A stretch of DNA of 64,000 nt, taken from contig JAFLEI010000005.1 of the NCBI GenBank assembly GCA_017301975.1, forward strand, positions 159,872-223,871, given 5' to 3'. The notes beneath the pieces are model-generated. The model saw only the letters and a program-made list of their open reading frames with translations, was not told the origin of the DNA and made no database searches. This document shows positions 28,201 through 35,515 of this stretch, piece after piece (position 1 is the stretch's first letter; the number at the start of each line of letters is the position of its first letter). The stretch is from Verrucomicrobiota bacterium (GTDB taxonomy: Bacteria > Verrucomicrobiota > Verrucomicrobiia > Verrucomicrobiales > Verrucomicrobiaceae). Made by a program: the position numbers and the translations under genes.

Positions 28201-28430
28201 ACCAGTTCGGCGAAAAACTTCCCCACGCCGTGCAGAACCTGCTCACCTGCGCCGCCATCCGCCTCGCCGCAGCACACGCTGGCATCAGCGATGTCGAAAT
28301 CAAAGAGCGCAAGCTCATGCTCACACGCAATGGCAAGTTCGTCATGATCCAGGGGAAATTCCCGCGCCTCAGCTCGCGCGAAGGTCATAAGCAGCTCACC
28401 GAGACGCTGGAGATGCTGCGGACGCTGTGA
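25227..28430 (+). CDS. mfd: Transcription-repair coupling factor Mfd
   Basis: An SF2 translocase of about 1,067 aa (E. coli Mfd is 1,148) that removes stalled RNA polymerase and recruits UvrA. Domains in order: UvrB-like N-terminal module (about 1-330, with VTERGQFARRGGIVDFFSW), CarD-like RNA polymerase interaction domain (about 405-480, EGDIVVHAEHGVARFGGVEV), helicase domain 1 with Walker A DVGFGKT (near 562) and DEEQ box (near 662), SATPIPRTL, helicase domain 2 with the GHGQM translocation motif and QLRGRVGRG, then the regulatory C-terminal domain. GTG 25227 is chosen because TTG 25191 touches a hairpin; this is uncertain. It meets the patatin gene tail to tail with no gap. Confidence 0.97.
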   Translation: MKKAANRQPPPPSGRARGDALGLVDLTLKSAAFQQKLKKAPLLLDHVTPQAFGFAAALMVRHAEKVLPGRRVWILCADVKTQDHVHAELGVWQCPALYFPRLGQLVNDALIDPELLAERAGVLGRMMEGDAPVMVLCAESLDEPAPALAEISSQRRMLSIGAKLDVEALLRDLTEAGYERVPVVTERGQFARRGGIVDFFSWQAEEPLRLEFFDDEIESIRAFDLHNQSSIKRLESVGVILQMNDNAEEASRVREHLHKDDFIVSIDCEAEAHARILSGAAPVEGMEDYSAAIHENPLGVFDASDFVLHEARREHFARQIREWHGDGWRTVIFFHNEAERERFAELQSGLPASLETKLGLLYRGFTVPAAKLAVLTGAEIFGRHQNIRRVRGSKLDEAEVLRKARDVMRDLREGDIVVHAEHGVARFGGVEVRDSGKREEVLVLHYAEGAKLFVPVAHTHLVTRYVGVGGKAPALSKLSEARWQKTRKSAEKSVEDFAVRMLSVAAERQTLKAYSHQPDTKWQVEFEESFLYRETPDQLRSVEEIKRDMEAEKPMDRLLCADVGFGKTEVAIRAAFKAVMGGRQVAILVPTTVLARQHWENIRQRMSEFPVSVEMLCRLTPPNREREILRGITEGTVDIVVGTHRVISKDVRFKNLGLAVIDEEQRFGVKHKEKFKDLFRLVDVLTLSATPIPRTLYLALMGMRDMSTIETPPPNKQAVQTMICPYDERTIKQAVEAEIERGGQVFFLHNRVMTIEKVAQRIRDLCPKARVIIGHGQMDSELLEDVMHTFVDGGADVLVCTTIIESGVDIPNANTIIIDRADRFGLADLYQLRGRVGRGGVQAYAYLLLPQDAVTAGDARKRVNAIKQYAGLGSGFKIALRDLEIRGAGNLLGTEQSGHIAAVGFDLYCQMLKQSVARMQGRRVARPVEVGLRTDFLVMNEAMMVQAAKTATPAFLPSTFIEDLKLRITAYRQVGEIMTRKELEELESQWRDQFGEKLPHAVQNLLTCAAIRLAAAHAGISDVEIKERKLMLTRNGKFVMIQGKFPRLSSREGHKQLTETLEMLRTL

Positions 28431-29273
28431 TCAGGCCTGGCTTGTGAGCACCGTGTCGAAAAGCTTCTGCCCAGTGGCATCCCCAAGCTCGTAACACTGC
28501 TTGAGCCTTCCTGGAAAAAACGGCGAAGGGCGTGAATGGTCCGTGGTGATGATGGTGAGCTTTTTGCCGTGCAGGCGTGCCAGCTCAATGCGGTCGTTCA
28601 GAATCTGGCGGTTCATCGATGCATGCGTCGCGGCGACGGTCGCCATCAGACGCCCCAGAGGCATGATCGGCGGCTTTCCCGGTGGCTGGTCGATGCGGTG
28701 AATGATGATGTGATCAATGCCGTCATCCTTGAACCAGGGATCAATCGGCGACTCATGCGCGACACCGCCGTCGGTGCACAAGCGGTTCTCAAACTCAAGC
28801 GGCGTGAAGAGCATCGGCACACAGGAGCTGGCGGCCATCGCCGTGGCCAGTGGCCCGCTGCGAACGAAGAGGGTCTCCTGTTTTGACAGATCGCTTAAAG
28901 CGATCAGCAATCGGGGGTTCGACAAAGATTCGATGTTCCGCTTGCCGACGACCGATTCAAAATGGGCGATGGCTCCCCGCGGGTCGAACAAACCGGGATG
29001 GCGGCAAAAGAAGCTGCCAATGAGCTGGTGCCAGAGCCACTTGGTGCGTCTGGCAAAGGACAGATGCAGGTAGGGGCTCAGCACCGCTTTGCGGATGACT
29101 TCCTGCTCCAGGCCTGCGGCGTAAAGGCCAGCCGTGATAGCGCCTGCTGAAGAGCCGGAGACCGCAGCCGGACGCACCCCCAGCGCATGCAGCCGCGCCA
29201 GAAATCCCGCGTGCGTGGCATAGCCCATGAAAGAGGCGCCGAGTGCGATGGCGATGCGCGGGGGTGAGCTCAT
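28431..29273 (-). CDS. Patatin-like phospholipase
   Basis: A 280-aa patatin-fold serine lipase. The nucleophile motif GSSAG gives S42, and the catalytic aspartate is D168 in CTDGGVAHESP, forming the Ser-Asp dyad. The oxyanion region is unusual: LGASFMGYATHAGFL replaces the usual Gly-rich GGGxxG loop, so activity may be altered. No signal peptide is visible. The start at 29273 overlaps the stop of the flippase-like gene (ATGA), so it is coupled to it and closes a leftward unit with an acyl carrier protein and a ketoreductase. It converges with mfd, stop next to stop. Acyl hydrolysis in membrane lipid turnover is inferred. Confidence 0.87.
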   Translation of the reverse strand: MSSPPRIAIALGASFMGYATHAGFLARLHALGVRPAAVSGSSAGAITAGLYAAGLEQEVIRKAVLSPYLHLSFARRTKWLWHQLIGSFFCRHPGLFDPRGAIAHFESVVGKRNIESLSNPRLLIALSDLSKQETLFVRSGPLATAMAASSCVPMLFTPLEFENRLCTDGGVAHESPIDPWFKDDGIDHIIIHRIDQPPGKPPIMPLGRLMATVAATHASMNRQILNDRIELARLHGKKLTIITTDHSRPSPFFPGRLKQCYELGDATGQKLFDTVLTSQA

Positions 29274-30280
29274 GCACACTGCGCCTCCGGCGTGATGATG
29301 GCTGAATGCCTGGCGCGCAGGAACAGAACGCCTCCGACGATTCCCCAGAACACATTGAAAATCCAGCCCGCCAGAGAGGCGGACACGCCCACCGCCACCG
29401 GCACATGGGCCAGGCCTGCCAGCAGTGCCTCAAAGGTCCGCTCGCGCACGCCGAGTCCAGAAATGGAGACCGGCAGTGAGGCTGCGGCATCCACGATCGG
29501 CATGGCCGTGAGCACATCCAGCACAGGCGCCGCGCCGCCCACCGCGCGCAGGCCGCAGTAAAAGCTCATGAAAAAAGCCGCATGCATGCCGGTGGAAACG
29601 ACCGCAGCCGAAAGCGTGCGCTGCCAGAGCCGGGCGGCGACTTCATGAATCCGCGAAAGGCGTGCGATGAGTCCGGCCAGCCTGGGATTGCCCATGGTGC
29701 GCGGAAACGCCCGCCGTCCCCAGGCCAGCAGGCTGGGTTTGAAGGAAAACCAGCTGATCACCAGACATACCAGCGCCCCGCCCACATACATCGCATAACC
29801 CGTGATCAGCATGCGCAGATCATAGCCGATTTCATTCCAGTGAGAGGCCCGGATGAGCATGCAGACCATGAACAAAGCCGCCACGGAGATGAGGCCCGTG
29901 AGATGATCCAGCACCAGCGACACACTCACCGGCATCGTCTGTCCGGGCAGCCGCCGGGACAGCGACATGATTTTGTAGGTGTCGCCGCCCACCACGCCCA
30001 CGGAACTGATGTTGAAAAAAGCGCTGATGATTTCCGTGCGCAGCACGATGCTGAACGGCAGCTCAGGCACCTGGCCGCGCAGAATGATGTGCCAGCGCAG
30101 GGCGGCCAGAAACAGCGAGAGAAACGCAAAGGAGATCCCTGCAACGGTCCACGGCCAGTTCGTCAGCAGGGCGCGCAGGCGCGGCACGATGTCAGAGATG
30201 AGATCATGCTCCCGAAACAGCAGCGTGAGCAGCACTCCGCTGATGAGCAGACGCAGGGAGATGGAAACAAGGCGTTTCAA
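29270..30280 (-). CDS. Lysylphosphatidylglycerol synthase TM region/flippase-like membrane protein
   Basis: A 336-aa integral membrane protein with about 8 hydrophobic helices, starting MKRLVSISLRLLISGVLLTLLF. It matches the transmembrane region of the LPG synthetase/AglD family (UPF0104-like): VVGGDTYKIMSLSRRLPGQTMPVSVSLVLDHLTGL and MPIVDAAASLPVSISGLGVRERTFEALL are characteristic segments. It lacks the soluble aminoacyl-transfer domain of MprF. Members of this stand-alone type are thought to move or modify lipids; the exact role is usually unknown. It lies 23 bp after the ACP gene and overlaps the patatin start by 4 bp, supporting a lipid-related unit. Confidence 0.85.
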   Translation of the reverse strand: MKRLVSISLRLLISGVLLTLLFREHDLISDIVPRLRALLTNWPWTVAGISFAFLSLFLAALRWHIILRGQVPELPFSIVLRTEIISAFFNISSVGVVGGDTYKIMSLSRRLPGQTMPVSVSLVLDHLTGLISVAALFMVCMLIRASHWNEIGYDLRMLITGYAMYVGGALVCLVISWFSFKPSLLAWGRRAFPRTMGNPRLAGLIARLSRIHEVAARLWQRTLSAAVVSTGMHAAFFMSFYCGLRAVGGAAPVLDVLTAMPIVDAAASLPVSISGLGVRERTFEALLAGLAHVPVAVGVSASLAGWIFNVFWGIVGGVLFLRARHSAIITPEAQCA

Positions 30281-30303
30281 AACGCTGGGCTAGGGCAGGG
30301 AGG

Positions 30304-30558
30304 TCACGCCGCCGCCTTCTGGTCCACGGCCTCGGCGATCGTGTTCACATTTTGCAGGATGCGCTTGGCCTGGTCCTGATCGGCCATTTTGAATCCAAAG
30401 TGTTTTTCGATCATCACCACGAGCTGAAGGGCGTCCACGGAATCGAGGCCGATGCCTGCGGGTCCAAAGAGAGGGGTGTCATCGCCGATTTCATCTGCGG
30501 CCATGTCGAGCATGAGTTCGCTGATCATTAGTTCCTTGAGGCGCTGGCGGGTCGGCAT
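30304..30558 (-). CDS. Acyl carrier protein
   Basis: An 84-aa acidic carrier protein. The phosphopantetheine attachment serine is S40 in GIGLDSVDALQLV, followed by helix III and a short Ala-rich tail. It differs from a housekeeping AcpP, whose motif is DSLDTVELVM, so it is probably a dedicated ACP. It lies between a FabG-like reductase (35 bp away) and a flippase-like gene (23 bp away) on the same strand. No ketosynthase, transacylase or phosphopantetheinyl transferase is within the window, so the acyl chain must be supplied or extended by enzymes coded elsewhere. Confidence 0.92.
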   Translation of the reverse strand: MPTRQRLKELMISELMLDMAADEIGDDTPLFGPAGIGLDSVDALQLVVMIEKHFGFKMADQDQAKRILQNVNTIAEAVDQKAAA

Positions 30559-30593
30559 GCAGGGGATACGTTTCGTAGGGTCCAGAGGGTAGG

Positions 30594-31322
30594 CTAAAGG
30601 AGGCCTCCGTCAATTTTTAGGGTCGATCCAGTGATATAGCTCGCATCCCGGCTCGCAAGGAAGAAAACGGCTGCCGCAATCTCCGCCGGTTTGGCAAAAC
30701 GCCGCATTGGGAGCTGCATTTTGAGGGCTTTCAGGTGTTCAGGGGTCCAGTCGGCCGGCAGCCCCCCCTCAATGTAACCGGGGCAGATCACATTCACGGT
30801 GATGCCCATGCGAGCCGATTCCTTGGCCAGACTCTGTGTCAGCCCTACCACCCCGGCCTTGGCGGCGGCGTAATTGGTTTGTCCTGCCGGCGAAGAAATG
30901 GCGCTCAGCGAGGCGATATTCACGATCCGCCCCTGCCGCTCCCTCATCATTCCTGGCAAAACCGCCTGGCAGCCATGGAAGACGGCGTTCAGATTGGCAT
31001 CCAAAACACGCGACCACTGGTCCTGCGCCATATTGGCCAGCAGCGCGTCTTCATGAAAGCCCGCGTTGTTGACGAGGACGCCTAGAGGTGGTGCTTTGTT
31101 TTCGATTTCGATCAAGGCTGCCTTCCATTCGTCTGGCGAGGTGATTTCGAGTGTCACTAAATCCGCCCGGCCCGAAAATCGCGCCGCAAGTTCCTGCGCC
31201 CGTTCCCGCCGCTCCCGCACCCCGAAAAACACACGGCAGTCCTCCTCCCGTGTCAGGAAAAATTCGGCGATGGCAAGGCCCAGCGCCCCATTCGCTCCGG
31301 TGATCAAAATACTGCGACTCAT
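30594..31322 (-). CDS. 3-oxoacyl-ACP reductase-type short-chain dehydrogenase (FabG-like)
   Basis: A 242-aa classical SDR. It shows the cofactor loop TGANGALG (8-15), the NNAG motif (85-88), and the catalytic set S138, Y151 and K155 in NIASLSAISSP and NYAAAKAG, the same numbers as in E. coli FabG. It reduces 3-oxoacyl-ACP to 3-hydroxyacyl-ACP with NADPH if it acts like FabG. Its neighbour, a dedicated ACP, supports this substrate class over free sugars or steroids. It starts 36 bp after the kelch gene on the same strand, so the transcript may begin upstream of that gene near 32400. Confidence 0.9.
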   Translation of the reverse strand: MSRSILITGANGALGLAIAEFFLTREEDCRVFFGVRERRERAQELAARFSGRADLVTLEITSPDEWKAALIEIENKAPPLGVLVNNAGFHEDALLANMAQDQWSRVLDANLNAVFHGCQAVLPGMMRERQGRIVNIASLSAISSPAGQTNYAAAKAGVVGLTQSLAKESARMGITVNVICPGYIEGGLPADWTPEHLKALKMQLPMRRFAKPAEIAAAVFFLASRDASYITGSTLKIDGGLL

Positions 31323-31358
31323 CGTGAAGCATTGGAGTTCGCCGGGAGCAGTTGCAAG

Positions 31359-32369
31359 TCACTTCCTCGCCCCGCTCCAGACCTGCGGGGATCTCACTCC
31401 CGGCCGCGCCTCACCGCCGGGGATCACGATTTGCCCCTGCCAGCGCACGGCGTTGGTCGTGACGAGCGAAAAAGGCACCTCGCCCGCCTGGCTCCACGTC
31501 TGCGTTTTCACGTCAAAGACCAGGATCGACCGTGGGAAGCCCGGATGCTTTTCCTTGGGCTCAAAGTTCACGTTGGCCCCGTCATCACCGCCCAGAATGT
31601 AAATCTTGCCATCAATCACGGGTGCAGGATTCGGGGCCGCCACGGCCACACGGGGCAGGTCAGGCAGTTTTTTCCAGCCCGTGGCCGGTTCGTAGGCCCA
31701 GGCATCCTTCAGCCATTCGCGCTCAGGTTTTCCATCCTTGCCTGAATGCAATGCCGCACCACTGAAAAGATGCACCACCCCGTCCACCGCAGCCATGCAG
31801 GCGAGGATGCGCGGCTTTCCAGGGCAGGGGGGCAGTTCCTGCCACGCTGCGCCGGGTTGCTTGAGATCGAGCGACCAAAACGTGCTCAGCGCAGTGGTGG
31901 CAACCGGGGTTTCGATCCCCCCGGAGATATAAATGACCCCATCGGATTCGCACCCGCACATGAAGGCGCAGGGCTTGGGCAGCGGCGGCAGGTGGACGTT
32001 TTTTTGCACCCAGAACACCTCCCGGAAGTGCTCCGTGGCATTGCCTCCACCTAGGATGATCCAGCCGCCGGGAGTCGTGATGCTCACCCCGTAGCCGTTG
32101 GCCTTGGGCAGTTTTCCTGCCACCCGCCAGGCTCCCCCCGGCTTCTCCAGCGCAAAAAGGGTGTCATACCAGACCTTCGTCCCACCCTCCCACGGCAATT
32201 TGTCGATGAAATGCGTGCCCCCGGCGACCATGAGCGTGCCATCCACCACGCCGGCAAACGAACCGGCGAAACCCCGCTCATCGGGCAGAGCAGGCAGTGG
32301 CGACCATTGGAAATCGGCGGCGGAGACGGTCACTACAAGGGACATGAGACAGAGCAGTGGGCGAAGCAT
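31359..32369 (-). CDS. Secreted kelch-repeat protein (NanM/mutarotase-like)
   Basis: A 336-aa exported beta-propeller. The signal (MLRPLLCLMSLVVTVSA) is followed by kelch blades marked by GG pairs and aromatic strands: GTLMVAGGTHF, GWIILGGGNA, GVIYISGGIET, GVVHLFSGAAL, GKIYILGGDDG and QIVIPGGEA. Length, single-domain layout and motif order suit the cyclically permuted mutarotase/N-acetylneuraminate epimerase (NanM) group, which interconverts sialic acid anomers. Catalytic residues cannot be confirmed by eye. ATG 32369 starts the signal. It is divergent from the first DUF1501 gene with a 66-bp gap that holds a direct repeat. A sialidase-like protein is coded at 45.9 kb. Confidence 0.75.
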   Translation of the reverse strand: MLRPLLCLMSLVVTVSAADFQWSPLPALPDERGFAGSFAGVVDGTLMVAGGTHFIDKLPWEGGTKVWYDTLFALEKPGGAWRVAGKLPKANGYGVSITTPGGWIILGGGNATEHFREVFWVQKNVHLPPLPKPCAFMCGCESDGVIYISGGIETPVATTALSTFWSLDLKQPGAAWQELPPCPGKPRILACMAAVDGVVHLFSGAALHSGKDGKPEREWLKDAWAYEPATGWKKLPDLPRVAVAAPNPAPVIDGKIYILGGDDGANVNFEPKEKHPGFPRSILVFDVKTQTWSQAGEVPFSLVTTNAVRWQGQIVIPGGEARPGVRSPQVWSGARK

Positions 32370-32371
32370 GA

Positions 32372-32410
32372 CCGGCACATAACGTCGTTTTGATGATAGT
32401 TCCGGCACAT
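32372..32410. repeat. Direct repeat CCGGCACAT in divergent gap
   Basis: CCGGCACAT occurs at 32372-32380 and 32402-32410, 30 bp apart, inside the 66-bp gap between the divergent kelch and DUF1501 genes. This is where both promoters must lie, so the repeat may be a regulator site; no protein can be named. Confidence 0.35.
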
Positions 32411-32435
32411 TGGGTGCTTATTTTGGCTTACTCTC

Positions 32436-33797
32436 ATGCTTACTATTTCTGGCAAATCCCACGGCAAGTTCTGCGACGGCGTCTCGCGTCGCGACTTCCT
32501 GCGCATCGGCGGACTCGCCATGGGCGGGCTGTCGTTGCCAGAACTGCTGAAGGCCGAGGCGGAGGCTCGCACGGGCCGCAGCTTCAAATCCGTCATCATG
32601 ATCTACATGTGCGGCGCGCCGCCACATCAGGACATGTACGATTTGAAGATGGACGCGCCCCTGGAGATTCGCGGCCCCTACAAGCCCATCAAAACCGCCG
32701 TCCCCGGCATCCACATCTCCGAGCACGCACCGCGTCTCGCCAAGATCATGGACAAGCTGGTGCCCATTCGCAGCATGTACGGCTCCCCGAACGGTGCGCA
32801 CGACAGCTTCATCTGCTACACCGGCAAGCCACCCCCGCCGAACGGTGGCGGTGCCCCTGTCGGACGTCTCTCAGATCCCCCCTCCTTGGGCGCGGTCGTT
32901 TCCCGGCTCAAAGGCCAGGCGGACCCCGCCATGCCCGCTTTCATCGGTCTCGCTCCGAAGGCCGGACACCCGCCCTACGGTTCGCCCGGGCATCCAGGCT
33001 TCTGTGGCAACACGCATGCCGCCTTCCGTCCCAACGGCGCTGGCATGGAAGATCTCCAGCTCAATGGCATCACACTTGATCGCCTCGAAGACCGCCGCTC
33101 CCTGCTCACAGGCTTTGATTCCTTCCGCCGCGAGATTGATGCCAGCGGCCTCGTCGGCAGCATGGACGCCTTCAATCAGCAGGCCCTGAACGTGCTGACC
33201 TCCAGCAAGCTGCTCGCCGCGCTCGATTTGAATCAGGAGAGCGTCAAAACCCGTGAACGCTACGGCAAAGGTGATCCGAAAAATTACGGCGACGGCGCTC
33301 CCCTCAATCTTGAGCACTTCCTCCTCGCCCGCCGTCTCGTCGAAGCCGGTGCGCGTGTGGTCACGCTGAATTTCGGCCGCTGGGACTTCCACGACAACAA
33401 CTACCCGCAGCTTCTGCGCCATCTGCCGCTCTTTGATCAAGGCATGAGCGCTCTCGTTGAAGATCTCCATCAGCGCGGCCTCGACAAAGACGTCGCCGTC
33501 GTCGCCTGGGGCGAGTTTGGCCGCACGCCGATGGTGAACAAGGATGGGGGCCGTGACCACTGGCCTCGTGTCGGCGGTGCCTTGCTCGCCGGTGGCGGTT
33601 TCCGCACCGGGCAGGTCATCGGTGCCACGGACCGTCTCGGCGGCGAACCCACCGAACGTCCTGTCCATTTCGGCGAAGTCTTTGCCTCGCTCTACCAGCA
33701 CATGGGCATCGATACCGTGAAGACCACGCTCAACGATTTGACCGGCCGCCCGCAGTATCTTGTCGATGGCTGGCAGCCCATGCCCGAGCTGATTTGA
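32436..33797 (+). CDS. DUF1501 domain-containing protein (first)
   Basis: A 453-aa Tat-exported protein: CDGVSRRDFLRIGGLAMGGLSLPELL is a standard twin-arginine signal for this family. DUF1501 proteins share the alkaline phosphatase/sulfatase superfamily fold; visible family landmarks are KSVIMIYMCGAPPHQDMYDLK (36-70), RVVTLNFGRWDFHDNN, VAVVAWGEFGRTPMVNKDGGRDHWPRVGGALLAGGGF and TDRLGGEPTERPVHFGEVFASLY. In Planctomycetota and Verrucomicrobiota they pair with DUF1549/DUF1553 cytochrome-like proteins; their function is not established. Closely similar in order and length to the gene at 36604, so the two are paralogues. The start is followed closely by the Tat motif, so it is secure. Confidence 0.95.
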   Translation: MLTISGKSHGKFCDGVSRRDFLRIGGLAMGGLSLPELLKAEAEARTGRSFKSVIMIYMCGAPPHQDMYDLKMDAPLEIRGPYKPIKTAVPGIHISEHAPRLAKIMDKLVPIRSMYGSPNGAHDSFICYTGKPPPPNGGGAPVGRLSDPPSLGAVVSRLKGQADPAMPAFIGLAPKAGHPPYGSPGHPGFCGNTHAAFRPNGAGMEDLQLNGITLDRLEDRRSLLTGFDSFRREIDASGLVGSMDAFNQQALNVLTSSKLLAALDLNQESVKTRERYGKGDPKNYGDGAPLNLEHFLLARRLVEAGARVVTLNFGRWDFHDNNYPQLLRHLPLFDQGMSALVEDLHQRGLDKDVAVVAWGEFGRTPMVNKDGGRDHWPRVGGALLAGGGFRTGQVIGATDRLGGEPTERPVHFGEVFASLYQHMGIDTVKTTLNDLTGRPQYLVDGWQPMPELI

Positions 33798-33844
33798 GGC
33801 GTAAGCCACCTTGCCGATGCCCCCTTCAGGCATTACGGGTGGCC

Positions 33845-34027
33845 ATGTATCCAATCAAAACCACGATCCCGGAAGGGCTCGTCCTCAAAGAGGGCGATGA
33901 AGCCGATCTGCGCGTGGTGATTCAGGATGGGGCGATTGTGGTGACCAAAATATTACGCCAGAAGTCTGCTGCGGATGCCTCCCATCCGCCGCATGCGATC
34001 AAGCTGGGTGCCTGGAATCGGAAGTAG
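33845..34027 (+). CDS. Small hypothetical protein, AbrB-like pattern
   Basis: A 60-aa frame between two DUF1501 genes. MYPIKTTIPEGLVLKEGDEADLRVVIQDGAIVVTKI has the alternating strand pattern and the TIPEGL...KEGDEADLRVV..GAIVVT layout of SpoVT/AbrB swapped-hairpin proteins, often antitoxins or small regulators. A basic tail follows. There is no toxin gene next to it. It starts 47 bp after the DUF1501 stop and ends 38 bp before the next DUF1501 start, so co-transcription is likely. The evidence is pattern and position only; it may be non-functional. Confidence 0.5.
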   Translation: MYPIKTTIPEGLVLKEGDEADLRVVIQDGAIVVTKILRQKSAADASHPPHAIKLGAWNRK

Positions 34028-34065
34028 CCCGTTTGGAAAGTCTTGGCCTCGGCCGGCGTATTTCC

Positions 34066-35511
34066 ATGCGCATGTCCTTGCCGCATCCAGCACATCCCGT
34101 TTCCCGCCGTGAAGTGATTCAGGCCGGGGCGGTGAGTCTTCTGGGCCTCGGCATGAATCATCTCAGCGCTCTTCAGGCGATGACGGCGGCCACGCAACCC
34201 CCACGGGCAAAGTCCGTCATCTACATCTTTCTCTCCGGCGGACTCGCCCAGCATGAGAGCTTCGACATGAAGCCGGACGCACCCATGGAAATCCGTGGTG
34301 AGTTCAAGCCCATCCGCACCCGCACACCCGGCCTGCACATCTGCGAGCACCTGCCCAATCTCGCGCGCATTTCGGAAAAATGGTCGCTGGTACGTTCGCT
34401 CACCCATGGCAGCAGTGATCACTCGCTGGGCCATCACATCATGCTCACCGGTCGCAGCGATGCGCCGCTCGGGTTCGATCCATCCAAGCCGAAGAAGTCC
34501 GATCATCCCAGCATGGCCGCGCTGGCCACCGCGCTGCTGCCCAAGCGCAAAGACAATCTGCCCCCCGCCATCGTGCTGCCAGACAAGCTCGTGCACCGTG
34601 AAGGCCGCACGCTTGCCGGACAGTTCGCAGGCACGCTTGGCGCTCAGCATGACCCATGGTTTTTGGAGATGTCGCCCTACCACCCCAAGCACTACGGCGC
34701 CTATCCCAAATACCTCTTCCATCACGAGCGTGGTTTGGAAACGGACACCACCCTGCGCTTTCAGGCCCCGCATCTCTCGCTGCCGCAGGGGCTCACGCTG
34801 GATCGCGTGATGGACCGCGTCTCACTCCGCAATGCCTTGGAGCAGCAGACCAATGATCTCACCGCGCTGGCGGGTGATGAAGCCTTTGATTCCACCCGGC
34901 AGGCGGCCATCGGCCTGCTGAGCAACCGCAAGGTGCATGACGCCTTCAGTCTGGAAAAAGTCGACCCCAAGATGCTCGACCGCTATGGCCGTCACAGCTT
35001 TGGCTGGTCCCTGCTCATGGCCCGCAGGCTCGTCCAGAGCGGCGTTCGCATGGTGCAGGTGAATCTCGGCAACAACGAGACCTGGGACACGCATCAGGCC
35101 GCGTGGGGAAATCTCAAAAACTACCTGCTCCCGCCGATGGACCAAGCCCTGAGTGCTCTGCTCGAAGACCTCGACGCCAGCGGTCAGCTGGATGAGACCC
35201 TCATCGTCATGGGCGGCGAGTTTGGCCGCACCCCTAAAATCAAGAGCATCTCCGCCACCGCTCTCCCGGGCCGTGATCATTGGGGCCACGCCCAAAGCAT
35301 TCTTCTCGCTGGCGGTGGTATCCAAGGCGGTCGTGTCATTGGCTCCACCGACAAAATCGGCGGCTATCCCGTCAGCGATGCACAGACACCTGAAAATCTC
35401 GCTGCCACGATCTACGAAGCTCTCGGCCTGTCACGCGAAACGATCTGGAAGGACTTCACCGGCCGCCCCCACACGCTGTACATGGGCTCGCCAATTTCAG
35501 GGCTGACGTAA
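34066..35511 (+). CDS. DUF1501 domain-containing protein (second)
   Basis: A 481-aa Tat-exported protein (HPVSRREVIQAGAVSLLGLG). The DUF1501 landmarks are KSVIYIFLSGGLAQHESFDMKPDAPMEIRGEFKPI, RHSFGWSLLMARRLVQSGVRMVQVNLG, and LIVMGGEFGRTPKIK...GRDHWGHAQSILLAGGGI. It is longer than the other two copies here and lacks their CDGVSRR signal form, so it belongs to another branch. Two ATGs (34066, 34072) are possible; TTG 34033 is unlikely. It ends 4 bp from the stop of a convergent minus-strand gene, leaving no space for a terminator. Confidence 0.94.
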   Translation: MRMSLPHPAHPVSRREVIQAGAVSLLGLGMNHLSALQAMTAATQPPRAKSVIYIFLSGGLAQHESFDMKPDAPMEIRGEFKPIRTRTPGLHICEHLPNLARISEKWSLVRSLTHGSSDHSLGHHIMLTGRSDAPLGFDPSKPKKSDHPSMAALATALLPKRKDNLPPAIVLPDKLVHREGRTLAGQFAGTLGAQHDPWFLEMSPYHPKHYGAYPKYLFHHERGLETDTTLRFQAPHLSLPQGLTLDRVMDRVSLRNALEQQTNDLTALAGDEAFDSTRQAAIGLLSNRKVHDAFSLEKVDPKMLDRYGRHSFGWSLLMARRLVQSGVRMVQVNLGNNETWDTHQAAWGNLKNYLLPPMDQALSALLEDLDASGQLDETLIVMGGEFGRTPKIKSISATALPGRDHWGHAQSILLAGGGIQGGRVIGSTDKIGGYPVSDAQTPENLAATIYEALGLSRETIWKDFTGRPHTLYMGSPISGLT

Positions 35512-35515
35512 CGCA

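Noticed and set aside
26811..28388. 525-aa minus-strand open frame opposite mfd
   Set aside because: Mfd motifs are intact on the + strand, and the antisense product is His/Asp-rich without domains.
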